This document shows positions 7,915-17,814 of a stretch of 64,000 nt of DNA, piece by piece. Location: positions 3,136,501 through 3,200,500 of the forward strand of contig NZ_LT828648.1 in the NCBI RefSeq assembly GCF_900169565.1, read 5' to 3'. Numbering within the stretch: position 1 is the first letter of the stretch; every line of letters begins with the position of its first letter. The notes under the pieces were generated by a model. It made no database searches and was not told the DNA's origin. It saw only the letters and a list, made by a program, of their open reading frames with translations. A program made the translations under genes and the position numbers. The stretch comes from Nitrospira japonica (GTDB lineage: Bacteria > Nitrospirota > Nitrospiria > Nitrospirales > Nitrospiraceae).

Positions 7915-10900
7915 GCCCCCGGTTTTTCATTGACCGGCCGATCTTTGCCTCAGTCCTCTCGATCGTGATTGTGGTCGTCGGCCTGGTGGCGATGGCGACC
8001 CTGCCCATCGCGCAGTTTCCCCCGATCACTCCCCCCGTCGTGCAGATCGACGCCGACTACCCCGGAGCCAGTGCCGAGACCGTAGCGGATTCGGTCGCGC
8101 GTGTCATCGAGCTCCAGATCCCAGGGATCGACAATCTGCTCTACTACGACTCCACGAGCACGAATGACGGGCACATGACCCTCCGCCTGACGTTTCAGAT
8201 CGGCACCAACATCGACATCGCGCAGGTCCAGGCGCAGAACCGGGAGAAACTGGCGGAACCGCAACTCCCGCCGGAAGTCATCCGCCAGGGCGTGTCGGTG
8301 AAGAAACTCTCGACCGACCTGCTGGCCGTGCTGGTGTTGCAGTCGGCCGATCCCAAGTACGACGCGTTCTTTCTCGCGAATTACGCCACTGTTCGCCTGG
8401 TGGATGACATCAGGCGTCTGCCGGGCGTGGGCGACGCCTATATTTTCGGACAGCAGAACTACAGCATGAGAATCGTCCTCGACCCGGTGCGCATGGCCCA
8501 ACTCAGTCTCACCCCCAGCGACATCGTGAACGTCGTCCGGGAACAGAACCGGGACTTTCCCGCCGGCCTGGTCGGACGGGAACCCACACCCCAGGAGAAC
8601 GAGCTCACGATTCCGATCATTACTCGCGGCCGGCTGACGGAGGTGAAGGACTTCGAAGAGATGATCGTCCGGGCGATGCCCAACGGCTCCATGATCCGCC
8701 TGAAGGACGTGGCCAGGATCGAACTGGGCGCTCAATCGTACGACCTGGAAGGCCGGTATCGGGCCAAACCGACGGCCCTGCTCCTGACGTTTCTCGCGCC
8801 GGGGTTCAACGCTCTCAACACGGTGAAAGCAGTCCGCAAGCGGATGGACGAACTGTCGAAGTCCTTCCCGCCAGGCGTCTCGTACGACGTGCCGTACAAC
8901 ACCACCAAATTTATCGAAGTGTCCGTCGAAGAAGTCGTCAAGACCTTGCGCGATGCGATGATCCTGGTGATCCTCGTCGTCTTTCTCTTCCTGCAGAGCT
9001 GGCGAGCGACGTTGATTCCGGCGGTGGCAGTGCCGGTATCGCTCATCGGGACGTTCGCCGGCATGGCTGCCCTCGGGTTCTCCATTAACACGCTGACGCT
9101 GTTCGGCATGATTCTCGCGATCGGGATCGTCGTAGACGACGCGATCGTCGTGGTCGAAAACGTCGAGCGCCACATGGAAGACGGATTGTCGCCCAAGGAG
9201 GCGGCCAACAAAGCGATGGAGGAAGTGACAGGTCCCGTGATCGCCATCGTGCTGGTCCTGGGTGCGGTGTTTGTGCCGGTGGGATTCATGGGCGGCATCA
9301 CCGGACAGCTGTACAAGCAATTCGCCATTACCATCGCCATCTCGGTCGCCATTTCGGGGTTCGTGGCCTTGACGTTGAGCCCTGCGCTTGCCGCGTTAGT
9401 GCTCAACCCGCGTCATCCTTCGGAAAAGGGATTATTCTCCCACTTCAATCGCATGTTCGGCTGGGCCCAAGTCCGCTATGCCGGCGCCGTCGGCGGGACG
9501 ATTTCACGTCCATGGCTGTCCCTCGCTTTGTTCGGCATGGTGGTGCTCCTGGCGCTGGCCCTTTTCCGCGTGACCCCCTCAGGTTTTCTGCCCGACGAGG
9601 ATCAGGGCTACATCATCGTGGTCGCGCAGCTTCCCGACGGAGCTTCGAAGAAACGAACCAATGCCGTGATGGATAAGGTCGAAGGATTTTTTCTCGCGAA
9701 TCCGTCCGTGTATGCGACGAACGGGCTGACCGGGCAGAATTTCGTCTTCGGCACCCGGGGAACCTACACCGCCACGTCATTCGTCCCCCTCAAGCCCTGG
9801 GACGAACGGAAGGAGCCGCATCAGCATGCGAAAGCGTTGATCGCCGACGCCTTCGCCGAGTTCAAGAAGTTCCGTGACGCGATCGTGCTGGCTTTCAACC
9901 CGCCGTCTATCAGAGGGCTCGGGGCCACGGGCGGATTCTCCATTCAAATCCAGGATCCCAGCGGAGGGGATTTCAGAAAATTTTCCGCCGTGACCAAGGA
10001 TTTCATCGCCAAGGCCAGGCAAGACCCGGCCATCGGCGCCATCAGCACCAGCTTCCGCGTCACCGCGCCTCGGCTGTATGCCAACATCAACCGTGACCGG
10101 GCGAAAGCCCTCGGGATTCCCATTTCCGAAGTCTTCGACACGATGCAGGCCTACTTCGGCAACTTCTATATCAATGACTTCGTGAAATTCGGCCGGGTGT
10201 ACCGTGTTCAAACCGAAGCAGAATCTCAATACCGCATGGCTCCGCAGGACATCTCCAAGATCTACGTGCGGGCCTTGAGCAGCCAGGGTCAGGCCATGAT
10301 TCCGCTCGACACGGTCGTCACGACCGAAGCCACGAGCGGACCCGATCCAGTGACACACTTCAACGGGTTCAACACCGCCCTGGTCCTGGGGGCCTCGAGT
10401 CCAGGATACAGTTCCGGACAAACGCTGGATGCGCTCGAACGGGTGGCGCAGGACGTGTTGGTGCCCCAAGGGTATGCGATCGACTGGAGCGGTATTTCCT
10501 TCCAGGAACGGAAGGCGGGCACTCAATCATTTCTGGCATTCGGGTTTGGCCTGCTCATGGTCTTTCTGGTACTTGCGGCGCAGTACGAGAGTTGGACTGT
10601 GCCCTTCGCCGTGATCATTGCGGTGCCCTTCGGTGTCTTTGGAGCCTTGTCGGCGGTCTGGCTGCTCGGCATGAACAATGACATTTATTTCCAAATCGGG
10701 CTGGTCACCCTGATCGGACTGTCGGCCAAGAATGCCATCCTGATCGTGGAGTTCGCCAACCAGCAATACCAACAGGGCCACTCATTGGTGGACGCGGCAA
10801 TCGAGGCCGCCAGGCTTCGCTTCCGTCCCATCATCATGACGTCGATGGCCTTCATTCTCGGCGTGCTGCCGTTGGTGATCGCCACGGGAGCCGGCGCCGC

Positions 10901-11099
10901 CAGCCGGCGATCGATCGGTACCGGTGTGCTCGGCGGCATGCTGGCGGCCACGTTCCTCGCCATCTTCTTCGTTCCGTTGTTCTTTGTACTGATCGGTAAA
11001 CTCAATCAACGGGTCACCGGTCGTGGCGCGGTCACGCCGCCGCCCACGACGAGTCAGATACATCCTCAACGGGTTCTTCCTGCCGGGCGTTCGGGGTGA
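7911..11099 (+). CDS. RND efflux pump, HAE1 family (AcrB/MexB-like)
   Basis: A 1062-aa inner-membrane proton antiporter that exports hydrophobic compounds. The first helix begins FFIDRPIFASVLSIVI, the classic HAE1 start. The proton-relay pair lies in helix 4 (GIVVDDAIVVVENVER, D409 and D410). Two large periplasmic loops and 12 membrane helices are evident, with the second-half motif 'LIGLSAKNAILIVEFA'. The start at 7911 overlaps the adaptor stop, and a longer in-frame extension upstream lies over the adaptor gene and is not real. The pair DD in helix 4 and the family type argue for drug or lipid efflux rather than heavy metals. Confidence 0.95.
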   Translation: MSPRFFIDRPIFASVLSIVIVVVGLVAMATLPIAQFPPITPPVVQIDADYPGASAETVADSVARVIELQIPGIDNLLYYDSTSTNDGHMTLRLTFQIGTNIDIAQVQAQNREKLAEPQLPPEVIRQGVSVKKLSTDLLAVLVLQSADPKYDAFFLANYATVRLVDDIRRLPGVGDAYIFGQQNYSMRIVLDPVRMAQLSLTPSDIVNVVREQNRDFPAGLVGREPTPQENELTIPIITRGRLTEVKDFEEMIVRAMPNGSMIRLKDVARIELGAQSYDLEGRYRAKPTALLLTFLAPGFNALNTVKAVRKRMDELSKSFPPGVSYDVPYNTTKFIEVSVEEVVKTLRDAMILVILVVFLFLQSWRATLIPAVAVPVSLIGTFAGMAALGFSINTLTLFGMILAIGIVVDDAIVVVENVERHMEDGLSPKEAANKAMEEVTGPVIAIVLVLGAVFVPVGFMGGITGQLYKQFAITIAISVAISGFVALTLSPALAALVLNPRHPSEKGLFSHFNRMFGWAQVRYAGAVGGTISRPWLSLALFGMVVLLALALFRVTPSGFLPDEDQGYIIVVAQLPDGASKKRTNAVMDKVEGFFLANPSVYATNGLTGQNFVFGTRGTYTATSFVPLKPWDERKEPHQHAKALIADAFAEFKKFRDAIVLAFNPPSIRGLGATGGFSIQIQDPSGGDFRKFSAVTKDFIAKARQDPAIGAISTSFRVTAPRLYANINRDRAKALGIPISEVFDTMQAYFGNFYINDFVKFGRVYRVQTEAESQYRMAPQDISKIYVRALSSQGQAMIPLDTVVTTEATSGPDPVTHFNGFNTALVLGASSPGYSSGQTLDALERVAQDVLVPQGYAIDWSGISFQERKAGTQSFLAFGFGLLMVFLVLAAQYESWTVPFAVIIAVPFGVFGALSAVWLLGMNNDIYFQIGLVTLIGLSAKNAILIVEFANQQYQQGHSLVDAAIEAARLRFRPIIMTSMAFILGVLPLVIATGAGAASRRSIGTGVLGGMLAATFLAIFFVPLFFVLIGKLNQRVTGRGAVTPPPTTSQIHPQRVLPAGRSG

Positions 11100-11154
11100 C
11101 CGTGTATGGCCGGGTCTTGCCATTGACCTTCCATTTCGCGACGGAGGTACGATC

Positions 11155-12597
11155 ATGCGCGATGTGATGCTCCGATCGTTCCTGGTGGGACTACTGGGAC
11201 TGCTGGTCTCCTGCAAGATGGGGCCGGACTATGCCAGACCTGCCATTCCAGTTTCCGACTCATTCCGCATGGCGGAGGAAGAAAAGAACCTGCAATCCTT
11301 CGCCAATGTTCCGTGGTGGGACCTCTATCGAGATGAGGAACTCCAGAAACTCATTCGTCTCGCGCTGGAGGGGAACAAGGATCTCAAACGGGCCGTGGCG
11401 ACCGTTGACGAATTCGCCGCGCGAGTGCTTGTCACCAGAACCGATTTTGCTCCCCAGATGAATGTGGCGGTGAATGCGCCGGGCTTCGGCAATACGAGAA
11501 ATTTGTCCTTCCCCGGATTTCCCAACCTGTTCAACTACTATGTTCAGGGCAATCTCGCCTGGGAACTGGATATCTGGGGACGAATCCGCCGGTCCAATGA
11601 GGCGGCGATCGGAGACTTGCTCTCCCGGGAAGAGAACCGGCGGGGCATCATTCTGCAGATCGTCAGCGGAGTGGCCCAAGCCTACTTCGAATTACGGCAG
11701 TTCGATTTGCAGCGGGACATCGCCCTGCGGACCTTGGACGCGTGGGATGAATCCGTGCGGATTGCCCGGGCGCGATTCAAACAGGGCTATATCCATAGGC
11801 TGGACGTCGAACAGTTTGAGGCCGAGCGGGAGAATGCCGCGGCCCGGATTGCGGAATTGAAGCGGCAGATCGTGCAGAAGGAGAACGAGCTCAGCGTGTT
11901 GCTAGGGAGAAATCCCCATCAAATCTCGAGGGGGCGGGCCCTGACCGAACAGGTGATGCCGCCGGTCGTGCCGGCCGGCCTTCCCTCGGAATTACTCCAG
12001 CGCCGTCCGGACGTCGTGCAGGCCGAGCAACAGGTGGCCGCCGCAACCGCCAGGATCGGTCAGGCCAAGGCCGACCGATTTCCCAAACTGAGCATCACGG
12101 GCATTCTCGGTATCGCCAGTCCTCAGTTGACTCAGTTGGTGGCTCACGAGACCTTCTTCGGAGTGGCGGGTCCCAGCGTGGCCGGCCCCTTATTGAATGC
12201 ACAGGTGTTGGGTTTCCAACAGGAGGCGGCTGAAGCCCAAGCAAGACAGACCGTCGCCCAATACGAACAGACCATTCTGGTGGCGTTCAGAGAAGTGGAG
12301 GATTCGTTGGTGGCAGTGTCCACAGCCGATGAGCAGGTGGCCGCACAAGCGCGGCAGGTCAAGGCACTCCAGGCGGCACTGCACCTGGCGAACCTGCGCT
12401 ATAAAGGCGGGATTGCCAACTATCTCGATGTCCTCATTGCCCAGCGGAACCTCTTCGATGCCGAATTGTCATTGGCTTCGACGCGCCGACTGCACCTCGT
12501 CTCGGTGGTTCAACTCTACAAGGCCCTGGGCGGAGGCTGGCTGCCGGCACCGGCCACGGAGAGCCAAGAATCAGAGCAGCACGCCCGCATGGAATAG
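11155..12597 (+). CDS. RND outer-membrane factor (NodT family lipoprotein)
   Basis: A 480-aa TolC-like channel protein that completes the tripartite pump. The N-terminus is a lipoprotein signal (LLGLLVSCKMGPDYARP; 'C..GPDY..P' is the signature of NodT/OprM proteins). Two repeated outer-membrane-efflux domains follow, with typical 'PWWDLYRDEELQKLIRLAL' and 'LLQRRPDVVQAEQQVAAATA' segments. The start at 11155 is preceded by GGAGG. It follows the pump gene by 55 bases and should be in the same operon. Confidence 0.93.
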   Translation: MRDVMLRSFLVGLLGLLVSCKMGPDYARPAIPVSDSFRMAEEEKNLQSFANVPWWDLYRDEELQKLIRLALEGNKDLKRAVATVDEFAARVLVTRTDFAPQMNVAVNAPGFGNTRNLSFPGFPNLFNYYVQGNLAWELDIWGRIRRSNEAAIGDLLSREENRRGIILQIVSGVAQAYFELRQFDLQRDIALRTLDAWDESVRIARARFKQGYIHRLDVEQFEAERENAAARIAELKRQIVQKENELSVLLGRNPHQISRGRALTEQVMPPVVPAGLPSELLQRRPDVVQAEQQVAAATARIGQAKADRFPKLSITGILGIASPQLTQLVAHETFFGVAGPSVAGPLLNAQVLGFQQEAAEAQARQTVAQYEQTILVAFREVEDSLVAVSTADEQVAAQARQVKALQAALHLANLRYKGGIANYLDVLIAQRNLFDAELSLASTRRLHLVSVVQLYKALGGGWLPAPATESQESEQHARME

Positions 12598-12669
12598 GCA
12601 CGGGACGAGCGACGAATTTGGCCCGATAGAGAATCAGTCATTTCATCCATCGGACCAACGTGAGGCACG

Positions 12670-13419
12670 ATGAGACCACGTCTTGCTGGAAAAGTTGCGG
12701 TGATTTCCGGAGGCGGCAGGGGATTGGGATTGGCGACAGCCAGACTCTTCGCGCGTGAGGGCGCCTCCGTGGTCATCGGACAGCGTGACCGCGTTGAAGG
12801 CGAACAGGCGGTGACCAGCATGCATGCCGACGGCGAACGCGCCTGTTTTTCCGCCCTGGACGTAACACAGGAAGACTCGTGGCAGCAGGTTATCCATACG
12901 GCTCTGGAAACGTTCGGCCGGCTCGACATATTGGTGAACAATGCAGGGGTCCTTCAAATGGAAGGCGTGGAGGATTTAACCCAAGACGTTTGGGACCATA
13001 CCATTGCGGTGAATCAGACCGGCACGTGGCTCGGGATGAAAGCGGCCATTCCAGCCATGCGCAAAACAGGAGGAGGCTCGATCGTCAACGTCGCGTCAAT
13101 CGCCGGCTTGATCGGCCATGGCCAAGTGTTTGCGTATCAGGCGAGTAAAGGCGCCGTGGTGATCATGTCCAAAAGCGCCGCCATTGAGTACGCGCGCGAA
13201 GGCATTCGGGTCAACACTGTCATTCCCGGCCCGGCCGATACCGCCATGTTCAGCCAGGTCGAGCAAGCCCTCGCACAGCAGGTCAAGAATCAGATTCCTT
13301 TGGGACGCATCGCACGACCGGAAGACGTTGCGTATGGCGTGCTCTATCTCGCATCCGACGAAGCCGCGTATGTAACGGGCACTGAATTGGTCATAGACGG
13401 AGGCTTCACGGCACAGTAA
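12670..13419 (+). CDS. Short-chain dehydrogenase/reductase
   Basis: A 249-aa classical SDR that uses NAD(P)(H) for alcohol/ketone interconversion. The nucleotide-binding loop GGGRGLG is at residues 14-20, NNAG near residue 90, and the catalytic triad is S143, Y156 and K160 (YQASK). The C-terminal GTELVIDGGF is typical of the 3-oxoacyl-reductase/cyclopentanol dehydrogenase-like group. The substrate is unknown. It starts 72 bases behind the RND operon with only a weak GAGG site, and may be read-through from it. Confidence 0.9.
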   Translation: MRPRLAGKVAVISGGGRGLGLATARLFAREGASVVIGQRDRVEGEQAVTSMHADGERACFSALDVTQEDSWQQVIHTALETFGRLDILVNNAGVLQMEGVEDLTQDVWDHTIAVNQTGTWLGMKAAIPAMRKTGGGSIVNVASIAGLIGHGQVFAYQASKGAVVIMSKSAAIEYAREGIRVNTVIPGPADTAMFSQVEQALAQQVKNQIPLGRIARPEDVAYGVLYLASDEAAYVTGTELVIDGGFTAQ

Positions 13420-13585
13420 GCGGATCGGCGGTCGTGCAACCAACCCTGCCGTTCCCGTAGAATACGATCCGCCATCTGTCACGCATAGCTTACGAGTTTT
13501 TCACCGCGCCACTCGCCGTGGCGAAGGTGATTCGCCAAGGCAGACGAACACGTTCAACCAGTCACATCACTGAGAGGACCACGCC

Positions 13586-13765
13586 ATGAAGAATGTCGAC
13601 ATGACCGTCGAAGGCACGATACTGACGATTAAGGTCGATCTCTCCAAAGAGTTCGGACCTTCCGCCTCGGGCAAGACCATCATCATCGCCTCGACTGAGG
13701 GGAATGTCACAATTCCGAATCGGGAGGAAAAGGTCGGGCTCAACGTGTATCGAAAGAAGCCATAA
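13586..13765 (+). CDS. 59-aa conserved small protein
   Basis: The ORF begins MKNVDMTVEGTILTIKVDL and contains SKEFGPSASGKTIIIASTEG, ending VGLNVYRKKP. The alternating beta-strand pattern and the 'MTVEG..L.I.VDL....G.S.SGK' layout are those of a small conserved protein seen in many bacteria without a known role; this recognition is from memory of the family pattern. GAGAGGA precedes the ATG. It ends 40 bases before the convergent hybrid kinase gene. Confidence 0.75.
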   Translation: MKNVDMTVEGTILTIKVDLSKEFGPSASGKTIIIASTEGNVTIPNREEKVGLNVYRKKP

Positions 13766-13805
13766 TTTGTTTCCCGAAGATCTCTCTGCCTGGACGAAGC
13801 TCACT

Positions 13806-15899
13806 CTATTCCTCTTCGGTCGTTAGAAAAGGCTCGTGCCGGGAGGTGAGGGCCATGACCGTTTCGTAGAGTCGTTCGCTGGCTTCCTCCTTCGATACAA
13901 AGGCCGATGCGCCGGCCTTGCGCATCGATTCCCGGACATGCGGTGTATCGTTCACGGAGACTGCAATAATGACCGTTTCAGGGTGTTCTTTCTTGATCCG
14001 CGTGGTCGCCTCGATACCATCCATGCGCGGCATATTGATGTCCATGATGATGACGTCCGGCGCCCGCTTCGTTGCGATCGAGACTGCTTCCCGGCCGTCT
14101 GCCGCTTCCCCGATGATGAACAAATCAGGGTATTGGTCTAGGATGGCTCGAAGCCCCTGGCGGACCATGGCATGATCGTCCACGAGTAACACGCGGCGCA
14201 CCCCGGTCGTCTTCGCTGATGGTGAAGAAACCTGTCCTTTATCTCCTGTTGCCTCCGAAGTCGATACGGACGGGGTGAGCGGGAGGCCCAATGTGACGGT
14301 CGTTCCCTTTCCCGGAACACTTTCGACTCGCAACCATCCTCCCAATTCCTCCATGCGTTCTTTGACGCTGAACAGTCCAAAACGATGCCCAGGCTGAGCT
14401 GGGGCGAGGCTGTCGGTGTTGAACCCCTGTCCATGATCCTGGACCGAGATTCTTAAGAGATGATCCGTCGCTTCCAACGTGAGGATAGCGTGATTCGTCC
14501 CGGCATGTTTGGCGACATTAAGCAGTAATTCGCGAATCGAGTGGAACAGTAAGATCGCTTGATGTTCAGCTAGCGTCAGCGTGGATGTGCCGACATGCGT
14601 TTCGACCGTGAGGCGATCTTTCTCCATCTGTTCAGCCAACCATTGGAGTGCGGTCGGTAGACCGAATTCATGCAATACCGATGGACTTAACTCCGCCATC
14701 AACGTTCTGGTGTAGTCGAGAGCTTTGATGAATGTGTCATCGACCTCTTGAAACAGCGTCTCCGCAGGGCCGCCCTTGCTCCGGAATTGTGCATGCAGGC
14801 TCGACAACTTCATCTTGCCGAGCACCAGCAACTGAGCCAAATAATCGTGCAGTTCTCCGGCCATGCGCTTACGCTCGCGCTGTTCGGTCAAGGTCAGCGT
14901 TTGAGCCATGGTGCGCAACCGTGACTGCGTGTGGACCAGCTCTTGCGTCCGCTTGTTCACCAATCGTTCAGCCTGGTCGAGGAACCGCGCTTCAAGGTCC
15001 TTTCTCTCTTGTACGGCGGCGGCCAGGGCCAATGCCATGAGCGAATTCACGGCGAGAAAGGCTTGCCCGAGCAAGAGCGATTCGTTTTCCGAAGTACTGG
15101 CAAATGGACCGCGGCCATGAATTGTGCCGAACGTGGCCCATCCGGCCAGGAGGACCGTGAGGGTGGCCGTCTCTCGCGGGCCGAAATGGAAGGCCGCCCA
15201 GATCATGATGGGCACGAGCAGAAACTGCAGCGGATACTTGTGTCCCGTGTTCATCAGCGGGCCAAAGATCACGGCACAGGTGAGGAGAAGCACAAGGAGT
15301 AAAAGCCCCAGCTCGAGCCCTTGTTGGCGAGTCCACTCTATGCGCGGATATTGCGCCCAGAGCAGGATCGCCGGTGTGACAATCAGAATGCCGGTTGCGT
15401 CACCCATCCACCACGTGAGCCAGATGACGACGAACTGTTCCGGTGCGGCATGCTGGCCCAGCAAGAGGCTGCCTGCCCCGATCGTGGCGCTGACCGTCGG
15501 ACTCAGAAATCCTGCGAGAAGCGCGGACTTTAAAATATCAGGTGTCGATTCAAATGCCTGAAGACCATGCGCGAATCTTTGCAAGAGCCACGCAGCAAGA
15601 ATCCCTTCGAGTGTATTGCCGACCGCAATCGCGGCCGATGTCACAAGTGAACCCATCGTCGTGACATTGACGAGGAAGGCCCCGGCGAGGATCGCCGGCC
15701 AAATGGAAGGTCCGAACAGAAGCAGCAAGGCGATCGCCATTCCGGCGGGAGCCCAGACCGGCGATGCACTCACGTGCACAGAGGCAAAGCCGAGGCCGAT
15801 CTTTCCGGCCAAGAAATAGACGCCGGTCACGAGCGCCATGACGGCCACGTTCACGGCCGGGCGCTGATGAGGCAGAAAAGGCATGGTTGCCCACATCAC
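13806..15899 (-). CDS. MASE1 hybrid sensor histidine kinase with NarL-type receiver
   Basis: A 697-aa membrane kinase. Residues 15-300 form a MASE1 sensor with about eight membrane helices. A coiled-coil linker leads to a HisKA_3 dimerisation domain with the phosphorylated histidine in ERKRMAGELHDYLAQ (H351). The HATPase domain has N461 in the N-box, a DHGQGF G1 box near 488 and a GHRFGLFSVKERM lid near 504. The C-terminus is a receiver domain (acidic D574-D575, phosphorylation site D620 in DINMPRMDG, K670) of the NarL/FixJ type but with no HTH, so output must go through another protein. No partner regulator lies next to it. The start is uncertain; M2 or M6 are alternatives, and no clear ribosome-binding site is seen. 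Confidence 0.92.
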   Translation of the reverse strand: MMWATMPFLPHQRPAVNVAVMALVTGVYFLAGKIGLGFASVHVSASPVWAPAGMAIALLLLFGPSIWPAILAGAFLVNVTTMGSLVTSAAIAVGNTLEGILAAWLLQRFAHGLQAFESTPDILKSALLAGFLSPTVSATIGAGSLLLGQHAAPEQFVVIWLTWWMGDATGILIVTPAILLWAQYPRIEWTRQQGLELGLLLLVLLLTCAVIFGPLMNTGHKYPLQFLLVPIMIWAAFHFGPRETATLTVLLAGWATFGTIHGRGPFASTSENESLLLGQAFLAVNSLMALALAAAVQERKDLEARFLDQAERLVNKRTQELVHTQSRLRTMAQTLTLTEQRERKRMAGELHDYLAQLLVLGKMKLSSLHAQFRSKGGPAETLFQEVDDTFIKALDYTRTLMAELSPSVLHEFGLPTALQWLAEQMEKDRLTVETHVGTSTLTLAEHQAILLFHSIRELLLNVAKHAGTNHAILTLEATDHLLRISVQDHGQGFNTDSLAPAQPGHRFGLFSVKERMEELGGWLRVESVPGKGTTVTLGLPLTPSVSTSEATGDKGQVSSPSAKTTGVRRVLLVDDHAMVRQGLRAILDQYPDLFIIGEAADGREAVSIATKRAPDVIIMDINMPRMDGIEATTRIKKEHPETVIIAVSVNDTPHVRESMRKAGASAFVSKEEASERLYETVMALTSRHEPFLTTEEE

Positions 15900-15998
15900 G
15901 TAGGAATTGAACTATAAAGGAAGGAGTATGCTGGGATCCAGCCACAAAGATGACGCTGAAATGAAGCAGGGCGGGAGAGATCGAAACGAAAGATGCGG

Positions 15999-17558
15999 CT
16001 ATCGTGGCCGGAGACAGGCTTCCACGGCAACGGCATCGCCGCGCTCCATGGCCGCCTGCACCCGCAGGGACTCGACGTCTCTGTTCACGGATGCCACTGC
16101 CACAATCTTGCCATTCTTGCGATACGCCACGAGACAATCGCGGTCCGGAATGCTACCGGTCACGCTCGCCTCATCCCATTCCGGAGCCGCACCCACATAA
16201 GCAATCGTCACGTCGTAATGTGCGCTCCAGAAAAAGGGAACGGCGGCGTACGGCTGGTTGAGACCCAACATGTTTCGTGCAGCGGCTTGACCCTGCTGCT
16301 CAGCCACGACCCAGTGCTCGACCCGTAGCGAGGTTCCGCTGTAGCGGTCCGGCCAGCGCACGATGTCGCCGGCTGCCCAAATGTGCGGATTGCTCGTCCG
16401 CAAGTATTCGTCCACCAGCACGCCTCGATCAATCCGTAATCCCGCCTGTTCGGCCAGATCCAGATTCGGGCGAACCCCGATGCCCACGACCACGAGATCG
16501 GCATCGAGCGTCGTTCCGTTCTTCAGCGTGGCCGATTTCCCGGTGATCGACGTGACGGTCTGTCCCAAATGGAACTGCACGCCATGCTGCTCGTGCAGCT
16601 CGCGCACGAAGCGGCCCAATTCGGGCCCGAGCACGCGCTGCATGGGAATCTCGTCAGGCGCCACCACGTGCACGTCGAGCCCTCTCGTCCGGAGGGAGGC
16701 CGCGACTTCCAGCCCGATGAAACTCGCACCGACCACGACCGCATGCCTCGCTGTCGTCGCACGCTCGATGATGGCGCGGCTGTCGCGCAACGTGCGCAGC
16801 GTGAACACATGAGGCAAATCGGCACCGGCTACGTTCAGTTTGACCGGCGACGCACCGGTGGCCAGCAACAAGGCACCGTATTCGAGGCGCCGGCCGTCGT
16901 CCAGTCCGACCGCGCGCGCATCCGGAATGAGCCGGACGATGCGGCGGCCCGTGAGCAGGTCGATCTTGGTCTGCTGGTACCAATCGAGCGGACGGAGCGG
17001 AATCCATTCTTCCGGCGCCTTGCCGGCCAGATAGTCCTTGGAAATGTTCGGACGGTCATAAGGGCCGGCGTCATCGCCCGAGATGATCGTCACCGGCCGT
17101 TCATAGCCCAGGCGCCTGAGCATCTCCGCCGCGGCAAACCCGGCGGCACCGCCGCCCACGATGATGACGGAAGAGGGGACGGAAGTCGATGGAGCGTGAG
17201 CGGGAGGCGCCGATAGCTTTTGGTTGACGAATAGACGGCCACCGCGCTTCTCCGTCGAATAGCAGGCCACCGGATCGAAGGCGGGAGCATGGACGGCTTC
17301 TCCCGTCTCGGGTCGAAAACAGGCGTGATGCCACGGACAGCGAACCACCGATCCATCGAACAGGCCTTCGGCCAAAGGGCCTCCGTAGTGCGTGCACTTG
17401 GCACCCATGGCATGCACCGTCGTACCCTTGCGGACCAGCAGCACCGGCTCTCCATTGAAGTGACCGAGGAGCATGCCCCCGTCAGGGAGCTCGCTCGATG
17501 CCGCTCCCACGGTTCGCAGATCGGGTCCGGACAACGACTCTCCACCGTTCTCGCTCAT
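15999..17558 (-). CDS. Rieske-FAD/NAD(P)H oxidoreductase fusion (AIF-like)
   Basis: A 519-aa cytoplasmic flavoprotein. Residues 15-115 are a Rieske [2Fe-2S] domain with ligands C55-x-H57 and C74-x-x-H77. A linker leads to a pyridine-nucleotide-disulfide reductase core with an FAD-binding GGGAAG near 135-140, an NAD(P)-binding segment VVVGASFIGLEVAASL and 'IWAAGDIV' near residue 395. The order matches AIFM3-like or ferredoxin/rubredoxin reductase-type enzymes that move electrons from NAD(P)H to a redox protein. The acceptor is unknown. GGGAAGGATCTC precedes the ATG. It lies between two unrelated genes and appears monocistronic. Confidence 0.9.
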   Translation of the reverse strand: MSENGGESLSGPDLRTVGAASSELPDGGMLLGHFNGEPVLLVRKGTTVHAMGAKCTHYGGPLAEGLFDGSVVRCPWHHACFRPETGEAVHAPAFDPVACYSTEKRGGRLFVNQKLSAPPAHAPSTSVPSSVIIVGGGAAGFAAAEMLRRLGYERPVTIISGDDAGPYDRPNISKDYLAGKAPEEWIPLRPLDWYQQTKIDLLTGRRIVRLIPDARAVGLDDGRRLEYGALLLATGASPVKLNVAGADLPHVFTLRTLRDSRAIIERATTARHAVVVGASFIGLEVAASLRTRGLDVHVVAPDEIPMQRVLGPELGRFVRELHEQHGVQFHLGQTVTSITGKSATLKNGTTLDADLVVVGIGVRPNLDLAEQAGLRIDRGVLVDEYLRTSNPHIWAAGDIVRWPDRYSGTSLRVEHWVVAEQQGQAAARNMLGLNQPYAAVPFFWSAHYDVTIAYVGAAPEWDEASVTGSIPDRDCLVAYRKNGKIVAVASVNRDVESLRVQAAMERGDAVAVEACLRPR

Positions 17559-17684
17559 GAGATCCTTCCCTCACAGGGTTCGTTCACTGTTAGCATCGTC
17601 CGAGAACAATCCAGAACTAGTGAATCCCCTCATCAACCCTGACAGACCTTTTCGCCCGGCAGCGCACCGTACCATGGAAGACGC

Positions 17685-17728
17685 TTGACCGGCAGTGCAA
17701 ATCTTGTCTAAATCCTCATTGATTTGCA
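17685..17728 (+). promoter_or_regulatory. Possible promoter with operator-like inverted repeat
   Basis: TTGACC (17685-17690) and TAAATC (17709-17714) are 18 bp apart. An 8-bp perfect inverted repeat, TGCAAATC (17696-17703) and GATTTGCA (17721-17728), flanks the -10 element. The arrangement suggests a repressed promoter for the GH13 gene 87 bp downstream. By eye only. Confidence 0.35.
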
Positions 17729-17814
17729 ACTGCATCCGCTTCGATGTTTCGTAAAACATTCTGATGCCGACGAAACTGTCGGCGATGTCGCACCGCTTGT
17801 AGGAGGATATCCCT

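Noticed and set aside
7950-9320. Long open frame on the reverse strand inside the RND pump gene
   Set aside because: It is antisense to a well-supported gene, rich in His, Arg and Asp, and has no ribosome-binding site: a GC-codon-bias shadow.
13502-13531. Hairpin CACCGCGCCAC/GTGGCGAAGGTG upstream of the 59-aa gene
   Set aside because: The T-run is on the wrong side of the stem for a terminator on either strand.
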